Source of the DNA: Streptococcus sanguinis SK355
GTDB lineage: Bacteria > Bacillota > Bacilli > Lactobacillales > Streptococcaceae
Assembly (NCBI RefSeq): GCF_000212855.1
Contig: NZ_GL890993.1
Coordinates: 1,744,897 to 1,808,896, forward strand
Reading direction: 5' to 3'
DNA length: 64,000 nt
This document shows, one piece after another, positions 37,909 through 46,807 of the stretch. The notes below the pieces were generated by a model, which saw only the letters and a list, made by a program, of their open reading frames with translations, was not told the DNA's origin and ran no database searches. Position 1 is the stretch's first letter. Every line of letters begins with the position of its first letter. The translations under genes and the position numbers were made by a program.

Positions 37909-38751
37909 TTAAAAATCAAACTCAGAAAGGACGTCAGAGCCTGATGTGATGCACTTTGCGCCCTCTTGGATCAAATGATGGCAACCGTCAGATTTTCCAT
38001 CTAAAATAGACCCCGGAATAGCAAAGACATCCCGCCCTTCTTCCATGGCTCGCTCACAGGTAATCAGACTGCCTGAGCGCATCTTAGCTTCTGCCACGAT
38101 GACGCCTCGACAGAGACCAGCTATGATCCGATTTCGCTCTGGAAAATGAAATTTCAAAGGCTGTTCACCTGGACCATACTCTGTCAGCAATAAATGATTT
38201 TTTCCAATGTAAGCTTGTAATTTTTTGTTGGCCTTGGGATAAAAGACGTCTAATCCAGTACCAATGACAGCAATCGTCTGACCTCCGTTTTGCAGGGCAG
38301 CCATATGAGCCGCTGTATCAATCCCTCGAGCTAGGCCACTAACGATAACCAATTCATTATTTAGCTCCTTGACAATCTTTTGTACGGAGGCATTTCCTTG
38401 CTTGCTGCTGTCTCGACTGCCAACGACTGCAGCCTTGGGCAATTCTAGTAGATTTAGATTTCCCTGATAAAATAACAAAGTCGGGGCATCATAAATCTCG
38501 CATAAATCCCAAGGGTAAATATCATCCAAGATAGAAAAGGACGGGAAAAGTTCAAATTCTTCCTTCAAAGCTGGTAGATCAAGACGTTTATACTTCTCTA
38601 TAAAGAGAGCGGGATTACGGCACTCAGATACGACAGCCTTATCTCGGAGAGAAAGCTTGCTATCTCTACTCTCGGCGTATCTCAAAACATTTAAAACCTG
38701 ATGATTAGTCAAACCAGCTTTTTTCATTTTATAAATCTCAAAATTATTCAT
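37909..38751 (-). CDS. dprA: DNA processing protein DprA
   Basis: A 280-residue competence protein that binds incoming single-stranded DNA and loads RecA. The Rossmann fold carries AAVGSRDSSKQGN and SGLARGIDTAAH. An N-terminal SAM-like domain (residues 1-60) is present, and the winged-helix C domain of longer DprA proteins is absent, as usual in streptococci. In pneumococcus it also shuts off competence through ComE. No ComX box was found by eye upstream. Confidence 0.96.
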   Translation of the reverse strand: MNNFEIYKMKKAGLTNHQVLNVLRYAESRDSKLSLRDKAVVSECRNPALFIEKYKRLDLPALKEEFELFPSFSILDDIYPWDLCEIYDAPTLLFYQGNLNLLELPKAAVVGSRDSSKQGNASVQKIVKELNNELVIVSGLARGIDTAAHMAALQNGGQTIAVIGTGLDVFYPKANKKLQAYIGKNHLLLTEYGPGEQPLKFHFPERNRIIAGLCRGVIVAEAKMRSGSLITCERAMEEGRDVFAIPGSILDGKSDGCHHLIQEGAKCITSGSDVLSEFDF

Positions 38752-38785
38752 TTTTTCACCTCACTTTCTTATTCGTAAAAAATTC

Positions 38786-38808
38786 AAAAAAGAACTGCAA
38801 TACAGTTC
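38786..38808 (-). terminator. Intrinsic terminator of the acetyltransferase gene
   Basis: GAACTG (38792-38797) and CAGTTC (38803-38808) pair over a five-base loop, and a TTTTTT run follows on the minus strand. A second hairpin, CAATAGC/GCTATTG, lies at 38841-38865. Confidence 0.75.
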
Positions 38809-38880
38809 CTTCTTTACGATTTTATTGAATTTGATATTGTCAATAGCTGGTTTTCTTGGCTATTGCCTTTAGCCCATCTT

Positions 38881-39444
38881 TTATTCTTTATGAACAGGGA
38901 TTTTCTTAATAATTCGTGCTGGATTACCAGCCAAGACTACATTGTCACCAAAAGACTTGGTCACAATCGCTCCGGCACCAACCACGACATTATCCCCTAG
39001 TGTCACGCCTGGCAGAATCGTCACACCTCCGCCAGCCCAGAAATTATCGCCAATAGTGATTGGTGCTCCGTACTCAATACCGGAATTTCTTTCCACTGGA
39101 TCAAGCGGATGAAGAGGTGTCAGAAACTGGCAATTTGGACCAAGCAAAGCATTATCTCCGATGTGAATGGGGCAAACGTCCAACATAGTCAGATTCCAGT
39201 TAGAATAAAAATTCTCCCCTAGATGAATATTGATTCCATAATCACAGACCAAATCAGGCTTCATAGCAAGATTCTCCCCTGTGCTGCCAAACCATTCTTT
39301 GATAATAGCACTGCGCCGGTCGCTGTCTCGCTCTTGGTTAAAACGATATTGAAATTCTTTGGAGCAGGCTCTAATTTTTCTTAAATCTTCATCTTGTGGT
39401 CGGTAAATCTCCCCAGCAATCATCTTTTCGTATTCGCTTCGCAT
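38881..39444 (-). CDS. Maltose/galactoside O-acetyltransferase family protein
   Basis: A 187-residue left-handed beta-helix acetyltransferase. MRSEYEKMIAGEIYRPQDED is the family N terminus. Hexapeptide repeats (IGDNALLGPNCQFL, IGDNFWAGGGVTILPGVTLG) and the catalytic His in TPLHPLD are present. It acetylates sugar hydroxyls with acetyl-CoA, a detoxifying role. I choose ATG 39444, preceded by AAAAGGAGGATGCT; an upstream GTG frame would run into rnhB. Confidence 0.93.
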   Translation of the reverse strand: MRSEYEKMIAGEIYRPQDEDLRKIRACSKEFQYRFNQERDSDRRSAIIKEWFGSTGENLAMKPDLVCDYGINIHLGENFYSNWNLTMLDVCPIHIGDNALLGPNCQFLTPLHPLDPVERNSGIEYGAPITIGDNFWAGGGVTILPGVTLGDNVVVGAGAIVTKSFGDNVVLAGNPARIIKKIPVHKE

Positions 39445-39463
39445 AGCATCCTCCTTTTTATGT

Positions 39464-40228
39464 TTATTCACACATTGATTTTACAGGTTCAAATGTCTTG
39501 CGATGAATAGGAGTTACGCCGTTTCTTTCCAATCCTTGCAAATGACTTTTGGTCCCATAACCAGCATTTTTCGCAAAATCATAGCCAGGATATTCCTTGT
39601 CGTAGTCTGCCATCAGCTTATCCCGAGTGACCTTAGCAACAACACTGGCCGCTGCGATAGACAGAGAGTTAGCATCGCCCTTGATGATGGACTCTTGTGG
39701 AATCTCAACATCCAGTTTCATGGCATCAATCAGAAGATAATCTGGCTTGAGACTCAATTTAGACAAAGCCTCTTTCATAGCAAGCTTGGTCGCTTCGTAG
39801 ATATTAACTTGATCAATAATCTCGCTGTCCATCAGGCCAATACCTACTGCCAAAGCTTTATCCATAACTTCTTTATAAATTTCTTGATGTTTTTTCTTGG
39901 GAATTTTTTTACTGTCGTTGAGCCCCTTAATCTTACATCCTGGAGGTAAGATAACTGCTGCAGCGACAACTGGTCCAGCTAGAGGACCACGACCGACCTC
40001 ATCAATCCCAGCAATTGCCAGGTAGCCTGCTTGATAAAGCTCTTTTTCATACCGTAACATCTGCTCCAGACGACAATCTTCGTCTAACTCTGCTTGAATG
40101 ACTCTTTTGCGCTTTTCAATCGCTTTTTGAACTCCACTGCGCAAATCATTAGCTGCTTCTGCCAGAAAAGGATCAGTCAAATCAGTCACTAACTCTAAAC
40201 GTTGCTGGATTTCTTTAATCGTTGCCAT
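39464..40228 (-). CDS. rnhB: Ribonuclease HII
   Basis: A 254-residue RNase HII, which cuts RNA in RNA/DNA hybrids and at single ribonucleotides. The catalytic acids lie in [22 protein letters not shown] sequence (GIDEVGRG) and in [10 protein letters not shown]. The N-terminal extension of about 70 residues is typical of Gram-positive RnhB. The start overlaps the end of rbgA by 14 bases, so both are coupled. Confidence 0.96.
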   Translation of the reverse strand: MATIKEIQQRLELVTDLTDPFLAEAANDLRSGVQKAIEKRKRVIQAELDEDCRLEQMLRYEKELYQAGYLAIAGIDEVGRGPLAGPVVAAAVILPPGCKIKGLNDSKKIPKKKHQEIYKEVMDKALAVGIGLMDSEIIDQVNIYEATKLAMKEALSKLSLKPDYLLIDAMKLDVEIPQESIIKGDANSLSIAAASVVAKVTRDKLMADYDKEYPGYDFAKNAGYGTKSHLQGLERNGVTPIHRKTFEPVKSMCE

Positions 40229-41066
40229 CTAGTTCTCCAACAGTGTCCAAGCAATAACGGCCTAGCTTGCCATCGCGGACATCTTTGACAAAAAGACTGT
40301 AAAAACGGTCATAGTCATCGCGGAAGCCGAGTTTTTTGGTCATATCCATAATCATATCAGGCGCTTCCTGACTTAGATCCAGCTGCTTGAAGCGTGCTAT
40401 CAGCTCCTCAGGATAATGCTCCTTAAAATAATTAAGGCCAAAAATCGTTACCTCATCCATAGGCAGTAGATTATCCTTAATAGCTCCAGTCAGAGCAAGC
40501 TTGAGAGCAACCGTCTCATCTTCAAACTTAGGCCAGAGAATCCCAGGTGTATCTAAGATTTCCAAGTCTTTATTTGACTTGAGCCATTGCTGACCCTTGG
40601 TCACACCTGGCTTATTCCCTACAACAGCGATTTTCTTACCAGCCAAGCGATTCATTAGGGTTGATTTGCCAGCATTTGGAATACCGATTATCATGGTACG
40701 CAGGGTTTCGATGCGAATTCCTCTTTCTTTCTGTCGCGCCAATTTATCAGCCATAAGTTTCTTAGCTGCATCTGTCACTTTTTTTACAGCAGATTGCTCT
40801 TTGGAATTAATAGATAAAGTCGGAATTTCCTGACTTTCAAAATAGCTCTGCCATTCCTTAATCCGAACAGGGTCTGCCAAATCAGCCTTGTTTAAAATCA
40901 AAAGCTTAGGTTTATCGCCCACAATCTTAGTCAGCATAGGATTTTGACTGGATAAAGGAAGCCTCGCATCAACCAGTATCGTCACAAAATCAACAAACTT
41001 AATATTTTCCTGTACCTGTCTCCGCGCCTTGGACATATGCCCCGGAAACCATTGAATCGTTGCCAT
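40215..41066 (-). CDS. rbgA: Ribosome biogenesis GTPase RbgA (YlqF)
   Basis: This 283-residue circularly permuted GTPase is needed for late maturation of the 50S subunit. The order G4 (LNKADLAD), G1 ([12 protein letters not shown]), G3 (DTPGILWP) shows the permutation. The N terminus [17 protein letters not shown] is the YlqF signature. A small hairpin (TCAATGA/TCATTGA, 41078-41094) directly precedes the ribosome site AAGGATAAATT. It is co-transcribed with rnhB. Confidence 0.96.
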   Translation of the reverse strand: MATIQWFPGHMSKARRQVQENIKFVDFVTILVDARLPLSSQNPMLTKIVGDKPKLLILNKADLADPVRIKEWQSYFESQEIPTLSINSKEQSAVKKVTDAAKKLMADKLARQKERGIRIETLRTMIIGIPNAGKSTLMNRLAGKKIAVVGNKPGVTKGQQWLKSNKDLEILDTPGILWPKFEDETVALKLALTGAIKDNLLPMDEVTIFGLNYFKEHYPEELIARFKQLDLSQEAPDMIMDMTKKLGFRDDYDRFYSLFVKDVRDGKLGRYCLDTVGELDGND

Positions 41067-41077
41067 AATTTATCCTT

Positions 41078-41094
41078 TCAATGAGTTTCATTGA
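41078..41094 (-). other. Hairpin next to the rbgA ribosome site
   Basis: TCAATGA (41078-41084) and TCATTGA (41088-41094) form a perfect seven-base stem with a three-base loop, ending directly before AAGG of the rbgA ribosome site. It could affect translation. Confidence 0.5.
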
Positions 41095-41180
41095 TAAAAT
41101 TTTATATCTTTACCTATTTTAACATATTTCTAGAATTTAAGCGGGTGAATTCTAAAGTGATACTCTCTACCTCAAGAGCA

Positions 41181-41204
41181 AAAAAAAGACCCTATTGGGC
41201 CTTT
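41181..41204 (-). terminator. Intrinsic terminator of the ATP-cone gene
   Basis: AAAGACCC (41185-41192) pairs with GGGCCTTT (41197-41204), one position being G-U on the minus strand, followed by a long T run. It ends the ATP-cone gene. Confidence 0.82.
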
Positions 41205-41210
41205 CTGATT

Positions 41211-41549
41211 TTATCTCACTTGCTCAAAATGTAGATGCACAGCGATATGGTCTCCATAGCCATTGCGCTCTAAATCGCGTTGCAGGCGATAGGAAATATA
41301 ATGCTCTGCAATGGTAATATAACCTGCACCCAAGAGGCGGCTTTCAACCATGGACTGAATCATGCTGATCGTCGCACGTTCAACCTTCGCTTCTTCCAAA
41401 TCCATAACGACTTTCTTAGTAACCTGCGCTAAATTCTGACGCAAATCATCTGTCAACACATAGACAGTCTGCGCCGCCTTTAAAACCGCTTGATAAATTT
41501 TATCTGGGTCAAAATCTACGACTTCACCACTCCGTTTAATAACTTGCAT
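41211..41549 (-). CDS. Stand-alone ATP-cone domain protein
   Basis: A 112-residue protein almost wholly made of an ATP-cone: MQVIKRSGEVVDFDPDKIYQ, then VESRLLGAGYITIAEHYISYR. The ATP-cone is the nucleotide-sensing domain of NrdR and class I/III ribonucleotide reductases. No zinc ribbon (as in NrdR) or catalytic domain is attached, and no nrd gene is near. It could sense ATP/dATP and act through a partner. The family is recurrent in streptococci but not characterised. Confidence 0.8.
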   Translation of the reverse strand: MQVIKRSGEVVDFDPDKIYQAVLKAAQTVYVLTDDLRQNLAQVTKKVVMDLEEAKVERATISMIQSMVESRLLGAGYITIAEHYISYRLQRDLERNGYGDHIAVHLHFEQVR

Positions 41550-41828
41550 AAAAAACTCCTTTTATATTATATATTTCTAATCTAATGTATGTCTATAACA
41601 TGACTGCTGCCAGTCCAGTTATCTATAGTCTGCTCAAAAATAGACCATACTTTTACATTATATAATTTTTTCCAATATTTTTCAAAAGAAGCCCTCTTTT
41701 TCCTTTAGTCTTAAAAGACTATATAAAAGGACTGCTCTGGGCAATCCATTTTATGGTTTTCATAAACTATCAGATACTGAATTCACTTTTAAGTTTAAGT
41801 CAAGACGACTAACTTAGCAATCAAAACA
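41550..41828. other. Gap of about 280 bases without recognisable gene
   Basis: The stretch is AT-rich with stops in all frames. The only structure seen is TAGTCTT/AAGACTA at about 41707-41722, a weak hairpin. The promoter of the ATP-cone gene must lie near 41550-41600 but no convincing pair of hexamers stands out. Confidence 0.5.
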
Positions 41829-42437
41829 TTATGTATCGGATTTCTCTAATGTTATGTCTTGTCTTTTGTAACGATAATACATTTTCCAGTGAGTTTCAGA
41901 CACTTCTTCTAATCTCAATGTTTTGTTAATAGGCTTAAATGACAATTTCTCTTCTTCAACTCTCTTTAAGAGCTCAACTAATAACTCTCCTCCAGCGTTC
42001 AGAGAAATTAAACTATCATCCTCACTATCATATTGAAGTAGAATTTTCTTTGTTGGTTTGTGAATGATGTTATAAAGATTGAAAGCTTTATCGATTTCAA
42101 AATTTTTCTCTTTATCAGCTACCATTGACAAACTGTGCAACTCCAACTGACCAATTTTAAAAGCTCCAAAAAGACTGAAAACAATCCCTAACGCAACAAG
42201 TGTTTCCCAGATGAAAGAGAGAAGCTTCAGATCCCAATCTGTTATAAGTATAAGAAGTAAATAAATAACTCCTAAAACAAATCCAAGCAAAATAAATGCT
42301 GAACCATAGCATCCTGCCTTATCACCGGTCCGAATAACCGGCTTATCATAAACTTTTTTACCTTCAAGTTTTTCCAGTCTATGCTTAGTTTTATACTCCT
42401 CAATTCGTTCACTATGTTTTTCTGTCACAATATTCAA
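41829..42437 (-). CDS. Hypothetical membrane protein
   Basis: A 202-residue protein with two adjacent transmembrane helices (about residues 45-65 and 72-94) and a cytosolic C-terminal domain of about 100 residues. I do not recognise the family. The start is uncertain: TTG at 42437 or GTG at 42428, as no ATG is in frame nearby. Base composition is more AT-rich than the neighbouring dapA. It is alone between the ATP-cone gene and dapA. Confidence 0.65.
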   Translation of the reverse strand: MNIVTEKHSERIEEYKTKHRLEKLEGKKVYDKPVIRTGDKAGCYGSAFILLGFVLGVIYLLLILITDWDLKLLSFIWETLVALGIVFSLFGAFKIGQLELHSLSMVADKEKNFEIDKAFNLYNIIHKPTKKILLQYDSEDDSLISLNAGGELLVELLKRVEEEKLSFKPINKTLRLEEVSETHWKMYYRYKRQDITLEKSDT

Positions 42438-42487
42438 TTCTTTCTTAATTATTTTTATCTATGGCATTCCTAAGACTGCTGCATCAA

Positions 42488-43423
42488 TCAATAATCCGGT
42501 CTTAGAACGCCTTTAACCGTCTCTTTAGTTGCTTGGTAGTCGCCATCAACCACGACCTTGATAATGCGTTTGGCATCTTCTTCAGGCGCAGGTACAAGTG
42601 GTAAGCGGGTTGGGCCGGCTGCAAAGCCCAAATAATTGAGGACTGCCTTGACTGGAGCTGGACTTGGGTAAGAGAAAAGCGCATTGACTTTAGGGATGAA
42701 TTTCCGTTGGATAGCTGCTGCTTTTTTGATGTCATTGTGTTCAATGGCATCCAGCATTTCAAACATTTCATCACCGTTTGTGTGAGAAGCAACTGAAATA
42801 ACTCCATCAGCCCCCAGATTCATAGCATGAAAGGCATCGCCGTCCTCACCGGTATAAATCAGAAACTCCTCTGGACGATGCTCAATCAGATAGGCCATAT
42901 TCGCTAGACTGGTACATTCTTTAACCCCGATAATATTTGGATGCTCTGCCAGTCTCAGCATGGTCTCAGGCGTCATCTCAACCACTACCCGGCCAGGTAT
43001 ATTGTAGATAATGATGGGCAGGTTTGAAGCATCCGCAATGGCTTTAAAGTGCTGATACATCCCTTCCTGAGAAGGTTTGTTGTAATAAGGTACAATGGCC
43101 AAACCAGCTGCAAAACCACCAAATTCATCTACTTCTTTGACGAATTCGATAGAATCGCGCGTTTCGTTGGTACCGACACCGGCTATCAAAGGAACACGCC
43201 CCTTGACAACCTTTTGAACTGCCGCAAAAAGCTCCAACTCTTCATCGTGAGTCAGGGTTGGACTTTCAGCAGTCGTTCCAGCAAGTAAAATCCCATCCGT
43301 ATGGTGAGCCAAAAGGTGCTCAATCAAGTCTGGAATAGCTTCAAAATTGATGGAACCATCTTCATGAAAAGGTGTGATAAAAGCTGTGATGATTTTACAG
43401 TTTTTCAGATCCGAATACGCCAT
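42488..43423 (-). CDS. dapA: 4-hydroxy-tetrahydrodipicolinate synthase
   Basis: This 311-residue aldolase condenses pyruvate with aspartate semialdehyde, the first step committed to lysine and diaminopimelate. The Schiff-base lysine is in IIGVKECTS, the tyrosine in IIIYNIPGR, and [16 protein letters not shown] is the substrate loop (Ala-Gly-Thr-Thr). It lies directly after asd, the enzyme that makes its substrate. A hairpin and an AGAGAGG ribosome site separate the two. Confidence 0.96.
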   Translation of the reverse strand: MAYSDLKNCKIITAFITPFHEDGSINFEAIPDLIEHLLAHHTDGILLAGTTAESPTLTHDEELELFAAVQKVVKGRVPLIAGVGTNETRDSIEFVKEVDEFGGFAAGLAIVPYYNKPSQEGMYQHFKAIADASNLPIIIYNIPGRVVVEMTPETMLRLAEHPNIIGVKECTSLANMAYLIEHRPEEFLIYTGEDGDAFHAMNLGADGVISVASHTNGDEMFEMLDAIEHNDIKKAAAIQRKFIPKVNALFSYPSPAPVKAVLNYLGFAAGPTRLPLVPAPEEDAKRIIKVVVDGDYQATKETVKGVLRPDY

Positions 43424-43477
43424 AAACTTACCTCTCTTTATACGAAAAGAGGGTTGAAAGAACGATTATTCAACCCT
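43424..43477 (-). other. Intercistronic hairpin and ribosome-site module before dapA
   Basis: AGGGTTGAA (43450-43458) and TTCAACCCT (43469-43477) form a perfect nine-base stem. On the minus strand it is followed by CTCTTTTCGTATAAAGAG and AGGTAAG before the ATG. The same arrangement is found before lplA (25072-25122). Confidence 0.65.
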
Positions 43478-43502
43478 GTGCTGTCAAGTTTCCTTGGTCA
43501 CT

Positions 43503-44579
43503 TTATTTTAATTCAAAAACAACTTCTGCTGTCGGACGAACTAAACCACGATCATGCAGTGTCTCTGCGATTTGAACAGAGTTCCAAGCTGCTCCTTTAA
43601 GAAGGTTGTCTGAAACCACCCACATATGGATTCCTTTTTCTGCATCTAGATCTTTACGAATCCGGCCGACAAAGGTTTCTTTCTTACCAACCGCATTGAT
43701 TGCTTGCGGATAAACCTGATGCGCTACATCATCCTCCAGAACAGCACCAGGAAAGGCTGAAATTGCTGCTTTTACCTGATCAATAGGTGCAACTTCCTTA
43801 GTCTCGATGTAGACAGACTCTGAGTGAGCAGACAAGATTGGAAGACGGACACATGTCGCAGAAACAGCAATTGAATCATCTTCCATGATTTTCTTAGTTT
43901 CCTTAGTCATCTTCATCTCTTCATAAGTGTAGTCGTTATCTGTAAAGACATCAATCTGAGGTAAGGCATTAAAAGCAATAGGATAATGTTTTTTATCACC
44001 GCCACATGGCAGGATATTGGCTTCCGTGTCCTTAGGATTTACACCATCATTGAGAACAGAACGCAATTGAGCTTGGGTTTCAAGAATGGCTCCCATACCT
44101 GCACCAGAAACTGCTTGATAGGTAGACACAATGATGCGCTCCAGCCCCCATTGCTGACGAACAGGCTCTAAAGCCACCATCATCTGAATTGTCGAGCAGT
44201 TAGGGCAAGCGATAATTCCCTTGTGCTGATCTAAGGCATGGGCGTTGACTTCTGGAACAACCAGAGGAACATCAGGATTTTGACGGAAATAAGAGGTGTT
44301 ATCGACCACTACCGCTCCAGCTTTGACTGCGTAAGGAGCGAATTTTGCTGAGGTAGAACCACCAGCTGAAAAGAGAGCGATATCTACACCTTCAAAAGCT
44401 GTCTCTGTCGTCTCTTCAATAGTAATATCTTGTCCCTTGAACTGGAGAACTTTACCAGCTGAACGAGCAGACGCCAGATAGCGTATTTTATCAATTGGAA
44501 GGCTAGATTCTTCCAGCATTTTAATCATTTGAGATCCAACGGCGCCAGTGGCACCTACTACAGCAACTGTATATCCCAT
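43503..44579 (-). CDS. asd: Aspartate-semialdehyde dehydrogenase
   Basis: A 358-residue enzyme that reduces aspartyl phosphate to aspartate semialdehyde with NADPH, the branch point to lysine, threonine and methionine. [17 protein letters not shown] binds NADP, and the catalytic Cys is in [11 protein letters not shown] start at ATG 44579, preceded by AGAGAGGTTATCGC; an upstream ATG adds eight residues without a ribosome site. The long leader holds a structured RNA of the asd motif. Confidence 0.96.
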   Translation of the reverse strand: MGYTVAVVGATGAVGSQMIKMLEESSLPIDKIRYLASARSAGKVLQFKGQDITIEETTETAFEGVDIALFSAGGSTSAKFAPYAVKAGAVVVDNTSYFRQNPDVPLVVPEVNAHALDQHKGIIACPNCSTIQMMVALEPVRQQWGLERIIVSTYQAVSGAGMGAILETQAQLRSVLNDGVNPKDTEANILPCGGDKKHYPIAFNALPQIDVFTDNDYTYEEMKMTKETKKIMEDDSIAVSATCVRLPILSAHSESVYIETKEVAPIDQVKAAISAFPGAVLEDDVAHQVYPQAINAVGKKETFVGRIRKDLDAEKGIHMWVVSDNLLKGAAWNSVQIAETLHDRGLVRPTAEVVFELK

Positions 44580-44706
44580 GCGATAACCTCTCTGAATTTT
44601 CAAAAAATTTTGTATTGTTAGTATTATACTATTTTTAGGGAAAAATGCAAATGGTTCTAAAGAATAAATGTTCTATATTTTAGATAAACTGCATTTACAC
44701 ACCGCT

Positions 44707-44832
44707 CTACGACTCAACCGCCTTCTGCGAAGTTGTTTCATCAAGAGCAATAGCACTCACGACGCCAACCATCTCAGCATCAATGTCTCTAAGCTCGGCT
44801 TCAACTAACGCTCCTACCTCTCTAAGAGACAT
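44707..44832 (-). CDS. Possible 41-residue ORF between asd RNA and asd
   Basis: ATG at 44832 opens 41 sense codons (MSLREVGALVEAELRDIDAE..., stop TAG at 44707-44709). The protein would be acidic, helical, without membrane segment. The only ribosome-site-like bases, GGGGA, lie in the 3' arm of the asd-RNA terminator, so translation could depend on that hairpin being open. An inverted repeat at both ends of the first half (ATGTCTCT and AGAGACAT) could instead mean structured RNA. I know no family. Confidence 0.35.
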   Translation of the reverse strand: MSLREVGALVEAELRDIDAEMVGVVSAIALDETTSQKAVES

Positions 44833-44833
44833 A

Positions 44834-44862
44834 GAAAAATCCCCAATCCGTAGATTGGGGAT
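44834..44862 (-). terminator. Terminator hairpin of the asd RNA
   Basis: ATCCCCAATC (44839-44848) and GATTGGGGAT (44853-44862) form a perfect ten-base stem with a four-base loop; TTTTT follows on the minus strand. Confidence 0.9.
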
Positions 44863-44977
44863 AAGGGCACTTTCGTGTGATCAGCAGGTTCACACAACCG
44901 ATCAAGGTCCGCTCCTGCGTTATGACCTCCCATGCTTCAATTTGCAGAAAATCTGCATATCGACTCATCGCACGAAA
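44834..44977 (-). ncRNA. asd RNA motif
   Basis: An RNA of about 142 bases on the minus strand between a strong promoter and an intrinsic terminator. The closing stem is TTTCGTG/CACGAAA (44971-44977 with 44871-44877). It encloses hairpins TGCAGA/TCTGCA, AGGTC/GACCT and TGATCGGTT...AACC...GATCA. Position in front of asd in a lactic-acid coccus matches the described asd motif, which in Streptococcus pyogenes is seen as a discrete small RNA. Whether it controls asd or acts in trans is open. Confidence 0.8.
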
Positions 44978-44980
44978 TAT

Positions 44981-45010
44981 AGTTTACCTTATCTTTTTCC
45001 GTTTTGTCAA
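44981..45010 (-). promoter_or_regulatory. Promoter of the asd RNA
   Basis: On the minus strand TTGACA (45005-45010), an 18-base spacer and TAAACT (44981-44986) place the start near 44975, at the edge of the closing stem of the RNA. Confidence 0.75.
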
Positions 45011-45015
45011 GGTAT

Positions 45016-45540
45016 TTAATCTAAAATATAAACAAAAACTTGTCTATCTTTCCATTCCTGATCTTCTTTTTGGAATTGTTTCCGTACTCCTTCAAGATAG
45101 AAATCAGCTTGCTCCAGCAAATTCTGTGAAGGGATATTTTGTAGATCAACATGTGCTTCTAAACGATGAAATCCTAGTTCACGACTGACTTTCTTAAGTT
45201 CACCTAGCATAGCTCTGACGTAGCCCTGACGCCAAAATTGATTATGTATCGTATAACCTATTTCCGCCCATTGAAAATCGTCTCTAGCCAGCACAAATAA
45301 ATTAACCATTCCTACATGTTTTCCGTTTTTTGCATCATAAATTCCCCAAATATACTGTTGGTCTTTCTCTCGGAAATCTCGGTGCTTAGCCACCAAATCC
45401 GCAAAACAACTTTCTGTACAAATCGTCATATCTAAAAGCCCATCATCAAATGGGGATTGGGAAGGCAGTCTATCGGAAAATCCTTCCAGCCAAGCCGAAT
45501 AATCTTTCTCTTCCAGATATTTTAAATAAATATGTTTCAT
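45016..45540 (-). CDS. GNAT acetyltransferase, RimJ/RimL-like
   Basis: A 174-residue GNAT protein: WAEIGYTIHNQFWRQGYVRAM covers the acetyl-CoA loop (Q/RxxGxG/A), followed by LGFHRLEAHVDLQNIPSQNL and the terminal EADFYLEGV-like strand. Substrates of this branch include ribosomal protein N termini and small amines; none can be named here. The start overlaps the AlkD-like gene by four bases. It has no terminator before the asd RNA promoter, so the transcript may continue into asd. Confidence 0.88.
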   Translation of the reverse strand: MKHIYLKYLEEKDYSAWLEGFSDRLPSQSPFDDGLLDMTICTESCFADLVAKHRDFREKDQQYIWGIYDAKNGKHVGMVNLFVLARDDFQWAEIGYTIHNQFWRQGYVRAMLGELKKVSRELGFHRLEAHVDLQNIPSQNLLEQADFYLEGVRKQFQKEDQEWKDRQVFVYILD

Positions 45541-46190
45541 AAATACTTACTTCCCTCTCGGATACTAAGCGCAGCCATTTCTGCCTGATGTCGCTCGATA
45601 AAATCTCTGACCCATTCTAGATTGGTTTTAGAATAATCTCTCAGCGCCCAACCGATGGCCTTGTTAATAAAGAATTCTGTTTGACCAAGATTATTCACTA
45701 AAATCTGTTCTAAAAGTTCAGTATCAGTTTCCTCTTTTCGCAGTAGTTGATGGTCAATAGCCAAGCGCCGCAGCCAGATATCCTCATTACAACTCCAGGA
45801 TAAAATAATCTCTTTGGTTTCTGGGAATTGATAAATGATTAATCCGACTAAGCGATCCAAAAAGTCAATAGTATCCCACCAAGATTTTGTTTGGGCCAGC
45901 TTTTTCAAACGTGGCAAGTCAGATGGAGTCAATAGCTTCTTGCGAATCTCCAGATAATCTAGCGCGGCATACTGCAATTCTCGATAAGGATTATTCCAAG
46001 CATCATTTATAAAATTCCAGTCAATTACGGAGTCAGTCTGTTGTTTGAAAAAAGCTTTTGCGAGTTTCCGTCTGGCTGGAGTCTTGACTCCTAGAAACTC
46101 AAATTTATTTTTCATATAGGATTTCATAGCCACTGCATCATCAGGGTTAGCTACAGCTTTTAACTCTTTTACCAATTCCTCTACATTCAT
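45537..46190 (-). CDS. DNA alkylation repair protein (AlkD-like)
   Basis: A 217-residue all-helical HEAT-like repeat protein of the AlkD family. MKNKFEFLGVKTPARRKL, WWDTIDFLDRLVG and the terminal KAIGWALRDYSKTN are family hallmarks. AlkD glycosylases remove 3-methyladenine and 7-methylguanine. The Trp and Asp that act in Bacillus AlkD appear conserved in WWDTID. It is coupled with a GNAT gene downstream and begins three bases after the lipoprotein gene upstream. Confidence 0.92.
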   Translation of the reverse strand: MNVEELVKELKAVANPDDAVAMKSYMKNKFEFLGVKTPARRKLAKAFFKQQTDSVIDWNFINDAWNNPYRELQYAALDYLEIRKKLLTPSDLPRLKKLAQTKSWWDTIDFLDRLVGLIIYQFPETKEIILSWSCNEDIWLRRLAIDHQLLRKEETDTELLEQILVNNLGQTEFFINKAIGWALRDYSKTNLEWVRDFIERHQAEMAALSIREGSKYL

Positions 46191-46193
46191 AGC

Positions 46194-46802
46194 TTACTCC
46201 AGCAATTCACGGTCATAAATAGTGTAGTCACAGCGGTAAATAACGAGACGCTTGCCGTCAATCAGCAACTCAGAAGTTTTAGGAGCATCTGACTTATCAA
46301 GAGAGACACGGTCGCCAGCATAAGCTGCTAGAGGAGTCCCGTTTTGAGAGCGAATCAGAATGACCTTCTTCTTGCCAGTAAAGTCGTTTTTAAAAGCTGA
46401 AATCATGCGATTTAAAACGGGAACTGAATGGCTATTCTCCTCAACATCTGCCGTCTTTTGATACTGGGCAAACACATCTTTCAAGCCTTTTTCTTCTGCT
46501 ATTAAGGAAGATCCCACATGGTCAATCTCATACTTACCCAAGGTGATTTTGAGCACAGATGAGTCTTCCTTGGAATTTCCTTCCGCATCAACTGAGTCAA
46601 ATTCCTCGTTGCGCGAAATGGATAGGGACTTGCCTGACATCTGGTCAATGAGCTGAGAATTTTCATCATAGGTGCGAACCGTCATCTCTAAACCAATCCA
46701 TTCCTCCTTGGCATTTTTAAACCAATTTTCAACGGCCTGACAGCCGGTCAAGGTCAAAAGGCCAATACTTAGAAGAGTTATTAATAAATGTTTCTTTTTC
46801 AT
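46194..46802 (-). CDS. Lipoprotein, DUF5052-like
   Basis: A 202-residue exported lipoprotein: basic start MKKKHL, hydrophobic core, and lipobox LTGC with Cys21 as the lipidated residue. The mature part (WIGLEMTVRTYDENSQLIDQ) matches the small streptococcal DUF5052 family as I remember it. No catalytic motif is seen. It sits between a GNAT gene and the alkD-like gene with gaps of a few bases, so the four are one operon without an obvious common theme. Confidence 0.83.
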   Translation of the reverse strand: MKKKHLLITLLSIGLLTLTGCQAVENWFKNAKEEWIGLEMTVRTYDENSQLIDQMSGKSLSISRNEEFDSVDAEGNSKEDSSVLKITLGKYEIDHVGSSLIAEEKGLKDVFAQYQKTADVEENSHSVPVLNRMISAFKNDFTGKKKVILIRSQNGTPLAAYAGDRVSLDKSDAPKTSELLIDGKRLVIYRCDYTIYDRELLE

Positions 46803-46807
46803 ACTTC

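Noticed and set aside
44604..45015. Lysine riboswitch in front of asd
   Set aside because: The conserved lysine-riboswitch core is not recognisable; promoter, fold and place fit the asd motif instead.
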